The position numbers and the translations under genes are program-made. The notes beneath the pieces are model-generated. The model was given only the letters and a program-made list of their open reading frames with translations, ran no database searches and was not told where the DNA came from. 64,000 bases of DNA from Helicobacter pylori (GTDB lineage Bacteria > Campylobacterota > Campylobacteria > Campylobacterales > Helicobacteraceae). Below are positions 19,108-27,220 of the stretch, piece after piece. The DNA lies in NCBI RefSeq assembly GCF_001653455.1, contig NZ_CP011486.1, positions 1,054,001 through 1,118,000 of the forward strand. The letters run 5' to 3'. The first letter of the stretch is position 1. Every line of letters begins with the position of its first letter.

Positions 19108-19316
19108 TAACACGCCTTATTCAAACTCAAAAAAATCAATGTTTTGATAATAATTGTTTTATTGTTTAAAACTTCTTGCTTATTGTTGCTTATTTGCGTT
19201 GTAGCGTTAGCTTTTTCTTGCGTGATGGCTTCAAGGCTTTCGGTCTTATTAGCATTTATTTGCGTTGTAGCGTTCTCTTTGGCTTGCGTATTCTTCGCTA
19301 TTGTTTGGGGTTTGTA
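19108..19316 (-). pseudogene. Fragment of a repetitive coiled-coil gene
   Basis: Open frame of about 70 codons without a start, rich in Asn, Thr, Gln and Lys, with an internal repeat: AKENATTQINANKTESLEAI is followed by EKANATTQISNNK. It resembles the 3' end of the coiled-coil gene at 4530-5051 (AKENANNEITTNKTESLKAI) and continues beyond that gene's breakpoint. It ends 41 bases before uvrB. It probably represents what is left of the HP1115/HP1116 region of other strains; that link is from memory. Confidence 0.55.
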
Positions 19317-19352
19317 AATTTAAAGGTTTGTTTTAGATAGGGGGAGTATTTA

Positions 19353-19487
19353 TTATAATGCAACAGCATGCAACAGCAAGATGAAAGTTTTAAAGGTATT
19401 TGATGGTGTGCATTTTTTGAATCAATTAAACGAGTTTAAAAGCGGTGTTTTACTGCAGCTAAAAAATTAGAGCAAGCGGTAGGCTAA
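19353..19487 (+). pseudogene. Short promoter-linked ORF remnant, frameshifted
   Basis: TATAAT (19353-19358) precedes an ATG at 19381 that opens a 29-codon frame starting MKVLKVFDGVHFLNQL. In the next frame the coding pattern continues as AAKKLEQAVG and stops at 19487. This suggests one frameshift near 19460. I do not recognise the family. The rest of the uvrB-hcpX spacer (to 19611) shows only a further open stretch on the plus strand with no recognisable product. Confidence 0.3.
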
Positions 19488-19611
19488 AGTTTTTGCATGA
19501 GACCACTTAGCCATGAAAAACGCAATATTCTTAATCTATTGCTTCAAACCAATTGTTTAAAGAATGCCACTTGGCATAAAAACAAAAAATCCTTGAAGCA
19601 AACCCTAAAGG

Positions 19612-20388
19612 TTATCGGCTTGAAGTGTTCTTTTTCCTGCAATTCTTATCAATGTCAAAATCGCATGCTTTTTGCATGTATTCTTCAGCCTTGTGTTTAT
19701 CTTTTTCTACACCTAACCCATACCGATAAGACTCTGCTAATCCCTCATAAGCTCTAGAAGAACTCACATCAGCCGCCATTTTATAATACACAATAGCCTT
19801 ATCTTTGTCTGGCTCAATACCCAATTGATCATTCCCGCTATAATAAATATCCCCTAGGAGAATATAAGCTTCCACATTACCCTTATGCATCGCTTTTCTA
19901 AAAAACTCTGTCGCTTTCGCATAGTTGCTAGGAACGCCCCTGCCTTCCATATACATGATACCTAGGTTGATATAGGCGTTAGTATAGCCTTTATCTGCAG
20001 CTATTTGAAAATACTCCACCGCTTTTTTTTCATCTTTAGGAACGCCCCTACCCTCTTTATACATCACGCCCAAATTGTTATACCCTCTAGGTATATCATT
20101 ATTAACAGCTTTTTGAAAATACTCCACCGCTTTCTTGTAATCTTTAGGAACGCCCCTACCATTTTCATACATGATCCCCAAAAGAACATAAGCAAGCGGC
20201 TCGCCATTTTTAATCGCGCTCTTATAGAAAGAAGCCGCTCGCTCATACTCCTTATTGTTATAGGCCTCCTTCCCTTTATAAATATAAATATAATTCCTTT
20301 TTTGTTCAAGGTCTTCTGCACCAAGGGTGCTAAATAAACACAAACCTACCAAACAAATCTTCAAAGCCAATTTGCTCGTGCTCCTCAT
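19612..20388 (-). CDS. hcpX: Secreted Sel1-like repeat protein
   Basis: Signal peptide (LALKICLVGLCLFSTLGAED), then at least five Sel1-like repeats of 36 residues with the pattern LGxMYxxGRGVPKDxxKAVEYF. The final repeat carries the paired cysteines of the Helicobacter cysteine-rich proteins (KACDFDIDKNC). The earlier repeats lack them, so most disulfides of HcpA-type proteins are absent. Likely periplasmic or secreted, a protein-binding scaffold; family members are recognised by the host immune system. The ATG at 20388 is chosen because GAGGAG precedes it. Corresponds to HP1117. No sign of beta-lactamase catalytic residues. Confidence 0.8.
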   Translation of the reverse strand: MRSTSKLALKICLVGLCLFSTLGAEDLEQKRNYIYIYKGKEAYNNKEYERAASFYKSAIKNGEPLAYVLLGIMYENGRGVPKDYKKAVEYFQKAVNNDIPRGYNNLGVMYKEGRGVPKDEKKAVEYFQIAADKGYTNAYINLGIMYMEGRGVPSNYAKATEFFRKAMHKGNVEAYILLGDIYYSGNDQLGIEPDKDKAIVYYKMAADVSSSRAYEGLAESYRYGLGVEKDKHKAEEYMQKACDFDIDKNCRKKNTSSR

Positions 20389-20661
20389 CGCTACTCCTCT
20401 ACTCTTAATAAGAATCAAACACAATGCCAATAACTACCAATCTCAAAAAGAAATTGCATGCGTTTAATTCAAACATTCTCAAACCCATATTCTGCATACA
20501 CAATTGGATCTAATATCATCTCTTGTAATGAGAAATTTTACACTATTTTTATGGATTTTAAAATTAAATTTAAGATTTTCTCATTAAAAAATCCCCCCAC
20601 CCCAAAAAATAGGGCTAAATGGGATTAAAAGTTTGTATATCACCCCGCATACCACAAAGAA

Positions 20662-22365
20662 TTAAAATTCTTTCCTTGGATCCGTTGCCCCATAAAAGAC
20701 GCTCCCCTTAGCTTTAGGTAAAATATGGATCGCATTCACATCGCCCATCACTGGCTTAGTAACAATTTGATAGCCCATTTTAGTGAGGTTGTCTTTCACA
20801 TCAGCGGGCATGCCAAATTTTTCAATCCTTAATTCATCAGGAAGCCATTGCATGTGAAACCTAGGGGCTGAAACCGCTTCAGAAATATTCATGTTGTAAT
20901 CAATGACATTAGAAATCACTTGCAACACGGTAGTGATAATCCTAGAACCTCCAGGACTCCCCACCACCAAGAAAACCTTATTGTTTTTCAACACGATTGT
21001 AGGCGACATGGAGCTTAAAGGGCGCTTATTGGCTTCAATCGCATTCGCATCGCCCCCTACTAAACCATAGAGATTAGGGTTGCCTGGCTTAATGGAAAAA
21101 TCATCCATTTCATTATTCAACAAAAACCCTGCCCCATCAATGCTAGCAGCGCTCCCATAAGAAGCGTTAATGGTGTAAGTAACGCTCACCGCATTCCCCC
21201 ACCTATCCGCTACAGAATAATGCGTGGTATTACTCCCCTCATGCAACTGCCCCATTCCTGGTTTGATTTGAGAGCTTGGCGTAACCGTATCCGGTTGGAT
21301 AGCATCAAAAATCTTTTTGGCATACGCTTTATTGATGAGTTTATCCACCGGTACTGCAACAAAATCAGCGTCTCCCATATAAACCGATCGGTCCGCATAA
21401 GCTTGACGCATCGCTTCTGCAGCGATATGGATATTTTTAGAAGCCCCATACCCAAGAGCACTCAAATCCGCATTCTCCATGACATTGAGAATTTGAATCA
21501 AATGCGTGCCTCCTGAACTTGGTGGCGACATGGAAATGATCTTATACCCACGATAACTCCCCATCACGGGTTTGCGCCATTTCACATTGTAACTGGCTAA
21601 ATCTTCTTTAGTGATAATCCCCCCATTTTTTTTCATGTCTTTCTCAATAAGCTCAGCGACTTGCCCTTGATAAAAGCCTTTAGCGCCTAGCGTTTTGATT
21701 TGAGTTAAAGTTTTGGCTAGATCTTTTTGGACAAACAAATCCCCTTCTTGATAATCAAGATGCCCTTTTTTAAAAAAATACTTTTTGCTAGAGCTGTATT
21801 TTAAAAACCGCTCCCTTGCTTCTTTTAAAGTTTCTGCTTGTCTTTGTGAAATCACATAACCATTTTCAGCCAATTTAATGGCAGGATCAATGAGTTGCGA
21901 TAGTTTTTTGGTGCCGTATTTTTTCAACATCGCTTCCATGCCCGCCACCGTTCCAGGGACTCCAGCCGCCAAATAGCCATCTTCGCTGAGTTTAGGGACT
22001 ACATTGCCTTGCTTGTCTAAAAACATATCTCTAGTGGCTTTTAAAGGGGCTTTCTCTCTAAAATCCAAAGCAACATTTTCACCATTAGCCAAATGGATAA
22101 CCGCAAAACCCCCACCACCAATATTGCCTGCTGCAGGATGGACAACCGCTAAAGCAAATCCCATCGCTACAGCCGCATCAATCGCATTGCCTCCCTCTTC
22201 TAAAACCTTTTGCCCGATCTCACTAGCCAAGGGGTGGCTAGAAAGGGCTAACCCTACTTTAGTGTTTTTAATAGGCGGGTAGCTCGCTGAACTCAAAGGG
22301 TTTAACAAACCCAAAGAGAGCGCTATCACGCCCAAGCCAATCGTTTTCAAAAAACTCCGTCTCAT
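20662..22365 (-). CDS. ggt: Gamma-glutamyltranspeptidase precursor
   Basis: Secreted/periplasmic enzyme that hydrolyses glutathione and glutamine; an H. pylori virulence factor. Signal peptide SFLKTIGLGVIALSLGL near the N-terminus. The catalytic Thr (Thr380 in the literature) follows Asn in EGSNTTHYSV, where autocleavage makes the large and small subunits. GSPGGSRIITTV near residue 470 contributes to the active site. 567 residues from the ATG at 22365 (MRRSFLK), preferred to 22380, with AAGGAAAAG upstream. Corresponds to HP1118. Complete, no truncation seen. Confidence 0.96.
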   Translation of the reverse strand: MRRSFLKTIGLGVIALSLGLLNPLSSASYPPIKNTKVGLALSSHPLASEIGQKVLEEGGNAIDAAVAMGFALAVVHPAAGNIGGGGFAVIHLANGENVALDFREKAPLKATRDMFLDKQGNVVPKLSEDGYLAAGVPGTVAGMEAMLKKYGTKKLSQLIDPAIKLAENGYVISQRQAETLKEARERFLKYSSSKKYFFKKGHLDYQEGDLFVQKDLAKTLTQIKTLGAKGFYQGQVAELIEKDMKKNGGIITKEDLASYNVKWRKPVMGSYRGYKIISMSPPSSGGTHLIQILNVMENADLSALGYGASKNIHIAAEAMRQAYADRSVYMGDADFVAVPVDKLINKAYAKKIFDAIQPDTVTPSSQIKPGMGQLHEGSNTTHYSVADRWGNAVSVTYTINASYGSAASIDGAGFLLNNEMDDFSIKPGNPNLYGLVGGDANAIEANKRPLSSMSPTIVLKNNKVFLVVGSPGGSRIITTVLQVISNVIDYNMNISEAVSAPRFHMQWLPDELRIEKFGMPADVKDNLTKMGYQIVTKPVMGDVNAIHILPKAKGSVFYGATDPRKEF

Positions 22366-22406
22366 CTCTTTTCCTTTCAATCAGTTACGCTTAAAATTTC
22401 TTTGTT

Positions 22407-22412
22407 ATTATA
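22407..22412 (-). promoter_or_regulatory. Extended -10 box of ggt
   Basis: TGTTATAAT on the minus strand (TG, one base, then TATAAT), about 42 bases before the ggt ATG. Good match to the H. pylori housekeeping consensus. Confidence 0.6.
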
Positions 22413-22520
22413 ACACAAGCTTTATAAAACGCTCTCTCGCTTGTAGCTTAATGTTATGAACGATTATTGTTTGAGTGTTGGTTAAAAAACACTCAATAAT
22501 ATTTTTAAAATAAATCATAT

Positions 22521-22619
22521 AAAGAGCTTGACGCCAATCAAGTGATAATTCCTTAAAGAGGTCTTCTTGGGTTAGGGGTTTAAGGGGGGAATTATTTTAA
22601 AATACCCCCCTATCCCCTT
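22521..22619 (+). repeat. Dispersed ~100-bp intergenic repeat, copy 1
   Basis: Begins AAAGAGCTTGACGC and ends with a long G-run/C-run inverted repeat finishing TATCCCCTT. Related copies are at 62741-62846 (+) and 47212-47314 (-), of nearly equal length. The terminal hairpin lies just downstream of the flgK stop and could act as its terminator. Confidence 0.6.
22580..22619 (-). terminator. Possible flgK terminator hairpin
   Basis: On the minus strand AAGGGGATAGGGGGG can pair with CCCCCCTTAAACCCC across an AT-rich loop, 80-120 bases after the flgK stop. There is no strong U tract, so its role as a terminator is inferred from position and stem strength. Confidence 0.35.
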
Positions 22620-22699
22620 AAAAAATGAATTTTAAAATCAATAGAGTTTAAAAAATAAGTTAAAAGGCTTATTCGATCAAAACGCTATTGGTAGAAACC

Positions 22700-24520
22700 C
22701 TATTGCTTAATCCCCAACAAAGTGTCTATCATCCGATCAATTGCAGTGATGACTTTAGCGTTAGCCGCATAGCCACTTTGAAATTTGATCAAATTCACCA
22801 TTTCTTCATCCACGCTCACTTGCGAAATAGAGAGTTGCTCTTTTTTAATGGTTTCTAACATGCTCTTTTTAGTGTCCAAAATGCGCCCGGATTTTTCAGC
22901 GTCCGTGTTGATTTTACCGGTTAAAAATTGATAAAACTCGCTGATTTTCATGGGTTTGATGTCAAACTTATCGTTATAGAAATCCACGCTATCGTATTGC
23001 AATTGTTGCATCATGTTAGCCACATCAAAATTCCCATTAATGGGGGCAAGCCATGGGCGAATGGTGGTTGGCTCTTTTTTGTATTCTTTATTCAAGCTAA
23101 TATTGGAAGCGTCATCGCCTTGAAAAAAAGGGTTGAGTTTTAACGCTCCCATAAAATTCGTGCCGTTATCTTTCATAGAGACAAACAACCCTTGCGAAGC
23201 GTTTTTAGGCTGGATAACAAACTTTTTAGTCTCATTATTAAAACTCGCTGTGAAATAATCATCAAAATCGTTTTCGGTATTATTGTCTTTATTGTCATCG
23301 GTATTAGCGTTAACCGCTTGGATAATATCGTTCATGGTTGTAATAGGCGTGATGGCAATGGTTTTTCTGGCGATTTCTTTACCATCGGTGTTGTAAGCGA
23401 TTAAATCAAACGAGCCGTTTTTGATATTGTAGTTCGTGTCTTTAAAGGCTTCATCGCTATTAAACTCCACAGGCTCGCCCTCAATATGATGACTCGCGCT
23501 TTGAGCGTAAATCGCATTAGTGGATTCTATCAAACCCCTAGCAAAAGAATCCAATAAATCAATATAATCTTGCAACTTGCCTTTTAAAGTCCCGTTAGAG
23601 CCATCATTATACACATTCAATAACGCTCCCACTTTTCCCTGATTGAGCTTGTCAGTAATATTAATTACTTTAAAATCATCGCTTTGGAAATAAATTTGAT
23701 TCAACCCTCCTTTATTTTCGGATTCTTTAACCACTAAAGGGTGGAAAATAGAACCATCAATGATATTGAACCCATGCCCGATATTAAGATTATAGCTTTC
23801 ATCAAAGTCCGCTGAGTCTTTATCTGTAAGCGAATGGGTTTTAATACTGCTTTTAAAAACATTCCCCCCTAAAAGCTCTCGCAAATGAAATTCCAATTCG
23901 TCTCGCTTATCCCTTGATTCATTGGCATGCTTTAAACTTTTGTTGTTTTCCACTTCTTTGATGCGCTTGTTGATATCAGCGATTTGAGAACCCAAGCTAT
24001 TGACTTCTTTAATAACGCTTTTTAATTCTTCGCTCGCTTTATGCTGTAAGGTCGTTAATCTTTCTCTGGTGTCTTTAATGTTGTGCGTTAAAGCTTCTGT
24101 TTTTTGAGCGAGGGCTTGTTTTTGAGCGGAGTCTTTGGCGTTTTTAGACAATTCTTTCCATGAGTTAAAATAATCTTGCAAATCCGTAAAAAGGCTCGCT
24201 TCATCAATATCCGGAAAATACGCGCTCGCTTCTTTTAAATGCGAAAACTCGGTATCGTAATAAGTGTTTTCGTAATTAGCCTTCGTGTAGCGAGAAAAAA
24301 CAAACTCATCATGCACCCTTTCAATGGCTTCTACATCCACGCCCATATTGACATTTTTAGTGCCATACATGTAAGCCGCTTGGGGCTTTGCAATCACGCG
24401 CTGGCGGCTATAAAATTCATCGCTGGCGTTAGAAATATTATTCCCGGTAACATCCACCATGCTTTGGTGGGCTTGCAAGCCGGTGTAAGAAGTGTTGAGT
24501 GAAGATAAGATTCCGCCCAT
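22700..24520 (-). CDS. flgK: Flagellar hook-filament junction protein FlgK (HAP1)
   Basis: First junction protein between hook and filament, exported by the flagellar type III system. The N-terminal D0 helix (SSLNTSYTGLQAHQ, then VTGNNISNASDEFY) and the C-terminal helix (EEMVNLIKFQSGYAANAKVI, then MIDTLLGI) are the conserved ends of HAP1. The middle is a variable Asp/Asn-rich domain. 606 residues, typical for Helicobacter. It starts 1 base after the FlgN-like gene stop, in one transcript with a sigma54 promoter upstream. Corresponds to HP1119. Confidence 0.93.
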   Translation of the reverse strand: MGGILSSLNTSYTGLQAHQSMVDVTGNNISNASDEFYSRQRVIAKPQAAYMYGTKNVNMGVDVEAIERVHDEFVFSRYTKANYENTYYDTEFSHLKEASAYFPDIDEASLFTDLQDYFNSWKELSKNAKDSAQKQALAQKTEALTHNIKDTRERLTTLQHKASEELKSVIKEVNSLGSQIADINKRIKEVENNKSLKHANESRDKRDELEFHLRELLGGNVFKSSIKTHSLTDKDSADFDESYNLNIGHGFNIIDGSIFHPLVVKESENKGGLNQIYFQSDDFKVINITDKLNQGKVGALLNVYNDGSNGTLKGKLQDYIDLLDSFARGLIESTNAIYAQSASHHIEGEPVEFNSDEAFKDTNYNIKNGSFDLIAYNTDGKEIARKTIAITPITTMNDIIQAVNANTDDNKDNNTENDFDDYFTASFNNETKKFVIQPKNASQGLFVSMKDNGTNFMGALKLNPFFQGDDASNISLNKEYKKEPTTIRPWLAPINGNFDVANMMQQLQYDSVDFYNDKFDIKPMKISEFYQFLTGKINTDAEKSGRILDTKKSMLETIKKEQLSISQVSVDEEMVNLIKFQSGYAANAKVITAIDRMIDTLLGIKQ

Positions 24521-24521
24521 T

Positions 24522-24956
24522 TTATGCCTGCACTCTTAAAAAATGGCTCCCCACATGCCTAGAGCCTTTATAATCGCAAGTGTCATGGGGAATGATTTGC
24601 TGAATGAGTGAAGAATAAAACTCCGAAACTGCAAACGCCATGCGCGAATAAATCAAGTTTTGTTCTTTTAAAAAAAGCAAGGATTCTCGCATTTGGTTTA
24701 AAAAATCGCTTGTTTTTTCGTCCAATAATTCACTCATCTCCTTATTAGGGAATTGTTTTTTTAAGGATAACATTTGCGCATCTATACCCGCTTTTTCGTT
24801 TTCAAAAGCTTGAATCACCAATTGTTTTTGGGTGTTTCTTTCAAAAATTTCGGTGTGTTTAGCGAGCTTGATGTCTCTTATATCGCACTCGGTTAAATCA
24901 ATCAATTCTTTTAATTGCTTTAGTGCGTTTTCTAAATGAGAATGTAAAACGACCAT
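24522..24956 (-). CDS. FlgN-like flagellar export chaperone
   Basis: A 144-residue helical protein, charged, without signal peptide, located directly before flgK. FlgN chaperones bind the C-termini of FlgK/FlgL. Sequence similarity to FlgN is weak by eye, so the assignment rests on size, helicity and position. The ATG at 24956 (MVVLHSHLENALKQL) is chosen: AAAGGA lies upstream, while the longer frame to 25025 would run through the sigma54 promoter. Corresponds to HP1120. Confidence 0.7.
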   Translation of the reverse strand: MVVLHSHLENALKQLKELIDLTECDIRDIKLAKHTEIFERNTQKQLVIQAFENEKAGIDAQMLSLKKQFPNKEMSELLDEKTSDFLNQMRESLLFLKEQNLIYSRMAFAVSEFYSSLIQQIIPHDTCDYKGSRHVGSHFLRVQA

Positions 24957-24989
24957 GACAAATCCTTTGGCTCTTGTTTCAGCCGTAAT

Positions 24990-25008
24990 CAAGCAAATAC
25001 TATGCCAT
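24990..25008 (-). promoter_or_regulatory. Sigma54 promoter of the flgN-flgK operon
   Basis: Minus strand ATGGCATAGTATTTGCTTG has the invariant GG (-24) and GC (-12) separated by exactly 10 bases, about 40 bases before the ATG. HP1119/HP1120 belong to the published RpoN regulon, which agrees. Confidence 0.8.
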
Positions 25009-25039
25009 TTTTTTAAACGAACCAAAAGGGCTTGTATGA

Positions 25040-26005
25040 TTATTCATTATTGATCGCCTTTAACATTTGCTTAGCGATAGCAGCAATCACATTCACGCTC
25101 ATGGCATTCCCTGCTTGGGATAACAAATGGCTTTCTTTAAAATGAGGATTGTCTTTAATTGTAGCGATCAAATCTCTAGGAAACCCTTGCAAAAGCAGGC
25201 TTTCAACAGCGTTTAATCTTTTGATTTTACCTTTTTGGATATAAAACAAACCATGCCGAGAAGTCCTTAAAGTAGGAAAAACATTAAAATACAATCTTAA
25301 ATCAGATTGTCTTGTATCTAAAACAGCGTTTTCTAAAGTTAAAATATCCTCTAAAAAGACCCGGTTATGGTTGTATGGGTTGTGCAAGTATCTTTGAAAT
25401 GCAGCGTTACTCACATCTAAATAGCATTCATTATCCGCATCTAAAAAATCCTTAAAACAATAATCATTGGCTAAACCCAAAGGAAAATGAAACGGGCGTT
25501 TTAAATCCTTTCTAAACCCCACGATATAAAGGCGCTCCCTTTTTTGAGCTAATTGGAAATCAGCGCTATTTAAAATTTGATGATAAGTTGTATAGCCCAC
25601 TTCTTGCAAGGCTTTAATGATGATTTTAAAAGTTTCTTGTTGCTTATGATGGATTAAGCCCTTAACATTTTCAAGCAAGAAACATTTGGGTTGCTTGATT
25701 TTTAAAATATGAACAAGCCCATAAATAATCGTCCCCCTTTCATCATCAAGCCCCTTTCTTTTACCATTGATAGAAAAGGATTGACAAGGAAACCCGCTAA
25801 TTAAGACATCAAAATCGGGTAAATCATTAGGGTTGATTCGCATCAAATCCCCAAAATTATGAGTATCTTTAAAAAATAATTCATAAGTTCTAAGGGCTTC
25901 ATCATTGATTTCTGCATGCCCTACGCATTTTAAATGGCATCGCTCCAAGCCCAAACGGCCTCCGCCAATACCAGAGCAAAAATCCATAAAAGTTAAAATT
26001 CCCAA
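25040..26005 (-). CDS. DNA cytosine-5 methyltransferase, orphan, probably GCGC-specific (M.Hpy99III family)
   Basis: All C5-methyltransferase motifs are present in order: motif I FCSGIGGGR near residue 9, motif IV GFPCQSFS near 71 (catalytic Cys), motif VI ENVKGL near 114, motif VIII QKRERLYIVGFR near 152, motif IX region LLLQGFP, and motif X QAGNAMSVNV near the end. The length of 321 residues is complete. No restriction endonuclease neighbour exists. The homologue JHP1050/HP1121 is described as a core-genome GCGC methyltransferase that affects gene expression; the specificity is taken from that, not read here. It starts at TTG 26005 or ATG 25987. It is embedded among flagellar genes. Confidence 0.9.
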   Translation of the reverse strand: MGILTFMDFCSGIGGGRLGLERCHLKCVGHAEINDEALRTYELFFKDTHNFGDLMRINPNDLPDFDVLISGFPCQSFSINGKRKGLDDERGTIIYGLVHILKIKQPKCFLLENVKGLIHHKQQETFKIIIKALQEVGYTTYHQILNSADFQLAQKRERLYIVGFRKDLKRPFHFPLGLANDYCFKDFLDADNECYLDVSNAAFQRYLHNPYNHNRVFLEDILTLENAVLDTRQSDLRLYFNVFPTLRTSRHGLFYIQKGKIKRLNAVESLLLQGFPRDLIATIKDNPHFKESHLLSQAGNAMSVNVIAAIAKQMLKAINNE

Positions 26006-26142
26006 TCAATTATCCCTAATGCGCAAATAAAAACACGCCCCATTAAAAGAATAGCAAACGCATTCAAAACACAAGAAACTAAAATTTAATGAAAAATGAC
26101 AGCAAGAAAAAACCCTCCTTAGAAATGAAGCCCTTAAACCCC

Positions 26143-26355
26143 CTAGCTTATCCCCAACAAATCCTGTGCCATTTTATGAGAAGTTTCACGCAAGCTGATT
26201 TTATACTGGTTATTTTCAATAGCATGCTTGATTTGAGCCGCTTTATCAAGGGCGGCTTCATTGTTTTGGACTTCTTCATTTTTTTCCACTTTTTCCACAC
26301 GCTTGTAATTCCCCAAAGATTGCACCGGAGTGAGAGAAGAAACGGCATTAATCAT
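26143..26355 (-). CDS. flgM: Anti-sigma28 factor FlgM
   Basis: A 70-residue protein starting MINAVSSLTPVQ, corresponding to HP1122. It binds FliA (sigma28) and restrains late flagellar gene expression. The C-terminal helical half (AAQIKHAIENNQYKISL and beyond) is the sigma-binding part. Shorter than the enteric protein, as usual in Helicobacter. A GGATTTTAAG stretch precedes the ATG, and a sigma28 promoter lies about 46 bases further upstream. Confidence 0.85.
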   Translation of the reverse strand: MINAVSSLTPVQSLGNYKRVEKVEKNEEVQNNEAALDKAAQIKHAIENNQYKISLRETSHKMAQDLLGIS

Positions 26356-26400
26356 CTTAAAATCCTTTGATTTGATATTTAATTTATTTGATTACAACAA

Positions 26401-26426
26401 GTATCGGCAAAAAAGAAAAAAAGTTA
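26401..26426 (-). promoter_or_regulatory. Sigma28 (FliA) promoter of flgM
   Basis: Minus strand TAAC, 14 bases, GCCGATAC: a near-consensus FliA promoter (TAAA-N15-GCCGATAA). It ends about 46 bases before the flgM ATG. This matches the known FliA dependence of flgM and would give negative feedback. Confidence 0.75.
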
Positions 26427-26630
26427 ATGGATTTTTGAAATCTGTTTTTGCAATTCCTTACCAAATTTCTTCGTGGTGGTGATGGGTTTTTTTCCGGTTT
26501 CTGCGACAGAACCAAAAGATTGCGATTGCAAACTTTTAAACATAAAAAACATTAAAAAAATTAAAATATAACAAAACAAAAAAAAGCAAATGGTGGGGAA
26601 TAGCCAATTTTTAAGGTTAGAACTATTCAT
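26424..26630 (-). CDS. Small single-pass membrane protein in the flgM locus
   Basis: 68 residues with one strongly hydrophobic segment (about residues 10-30, FPTICFFLFCYILIFLMFF) and a basic, Thr/Lys-rich C-terminal tail. The family is not recognised. Its 3' end coincides with the flgM sigma28 promoter, so it separates slyD from flgM. No strong ribosome site beyond GGGC 7 bases before the ATG. Coding by codon pattern and complete lack of alternative content; function unknown. Confidence 0.6.
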   Translation of the reverse strand: MNSSNLKNWLFPTICFFLFCYILIFLMFFMFKSLQSQSFGSVAETGKKPITTTKKFGKELQKQISKIH

Positions 26631-26671
26631 GGCTTTGCCCTTTTAAACATTCCCCTATTTACCCTATCTCA

Positions 26672-27220
26672 TTACCCATGCGAACATGAACAACCACAGC
26701 CTCCATTTTTATTTCCGCCATGACCGCCACAACAGCCTCCTCCACCGCCATGGTGTGAAGCTAAAATTTCTTCTTCGCTCACTTCCCTAAACCCTAAAAC
26801 CTTGAAACGAAACGCTAAAGTTTTTCCGGCTAAAGGGTGGTTGTAATCCACCATCACATGCGTGTCGCTAAAGTCTTTGATGGTGGCTTGAATGGTTTGA
26901 TTATCTTCGGTTTGCCCAAAAACGCTCATGCCTTTTTCTAATTCAATGCCTTCAAATTGCTCTCTAGGGACTTCTTGCAAATAGCCACTCTCATAAACCC
27001 CATAAGCTTCCTCTGGGGCGATAACGACATCTTCCCACTCGCCAATTTGAGCCTTCAATACCGCTTTTTCTAACCCTGCTATAATTTGATGAGCGCCTAT
27101 GATAAACTCTAAAGGCTCTTTAGCGATATTGCTATCTAAAACTTCGCTAGAGCCATGCTCTCTCACTTCATATTCAATCAAAGCGGCTTGTTTGGTTGGT
27201 TCTAAATCATGGTTTTGCAT
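26672..27220 (-). CDS. slyD: FKBP-type peptidyl-prolyl isomerase SlyD
   Basis: Cytoplasmic prolyl isomerase and nickel metallochaperone that assists hydrogenase maturation and urease nickel supply. FKBP segments YEVREHG and [16 protein letters not shown] flank the inserted chaperone flap. A metal-binding tail of His, Gly and Cys ([14 protein letters not shown], then GCGCSCSHG) ends the protein. 182 residues; corresponds to HP1123. The start overlaps the end of the upstream cpoB-like gene by 14 bases. Confidence 0.93.
   Translation of the reverse strand: MQNHDLEPTKQAALIEYEVREHGSSEVLDSNIAKEPLEFIIGAHQIIAGLEKAVLKAQIGEWEDVVIAPEEAYGVYESGYLQEVPREQFEGIELEKGMSVFGQTEDNQTIQATIKDFSDTHVMVDYNHPLAGKTLAFRFKVLGFREVSEEEILASHHGGGGGCCGGHGGNKNGGCGCSCSHG

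Larger units (their letters stand above)
22366..22699. other. Intergenic region ggt-flgK
   Basis: 334 bases. It contains the ggt promoter (22407-22412) and a copy of a dispersed repeat of about 100 bp (22521-22619) whose end forms a G/C-run hairpin. No ORF. Confidence 0.6.

Noticed and set aside
19497-19757. 86-codon plus-strand frame overlapping the end of hcpX
   Set aside because: Its second half is the complement of hcpX; the first half has no recognised product.
20583-20600. C-run (CCCCCCACCCC) after ggt as a phase-variation site
   Set aside because: It is intergenic, downstream of ggt and not in a promoter spacer or coding frame.
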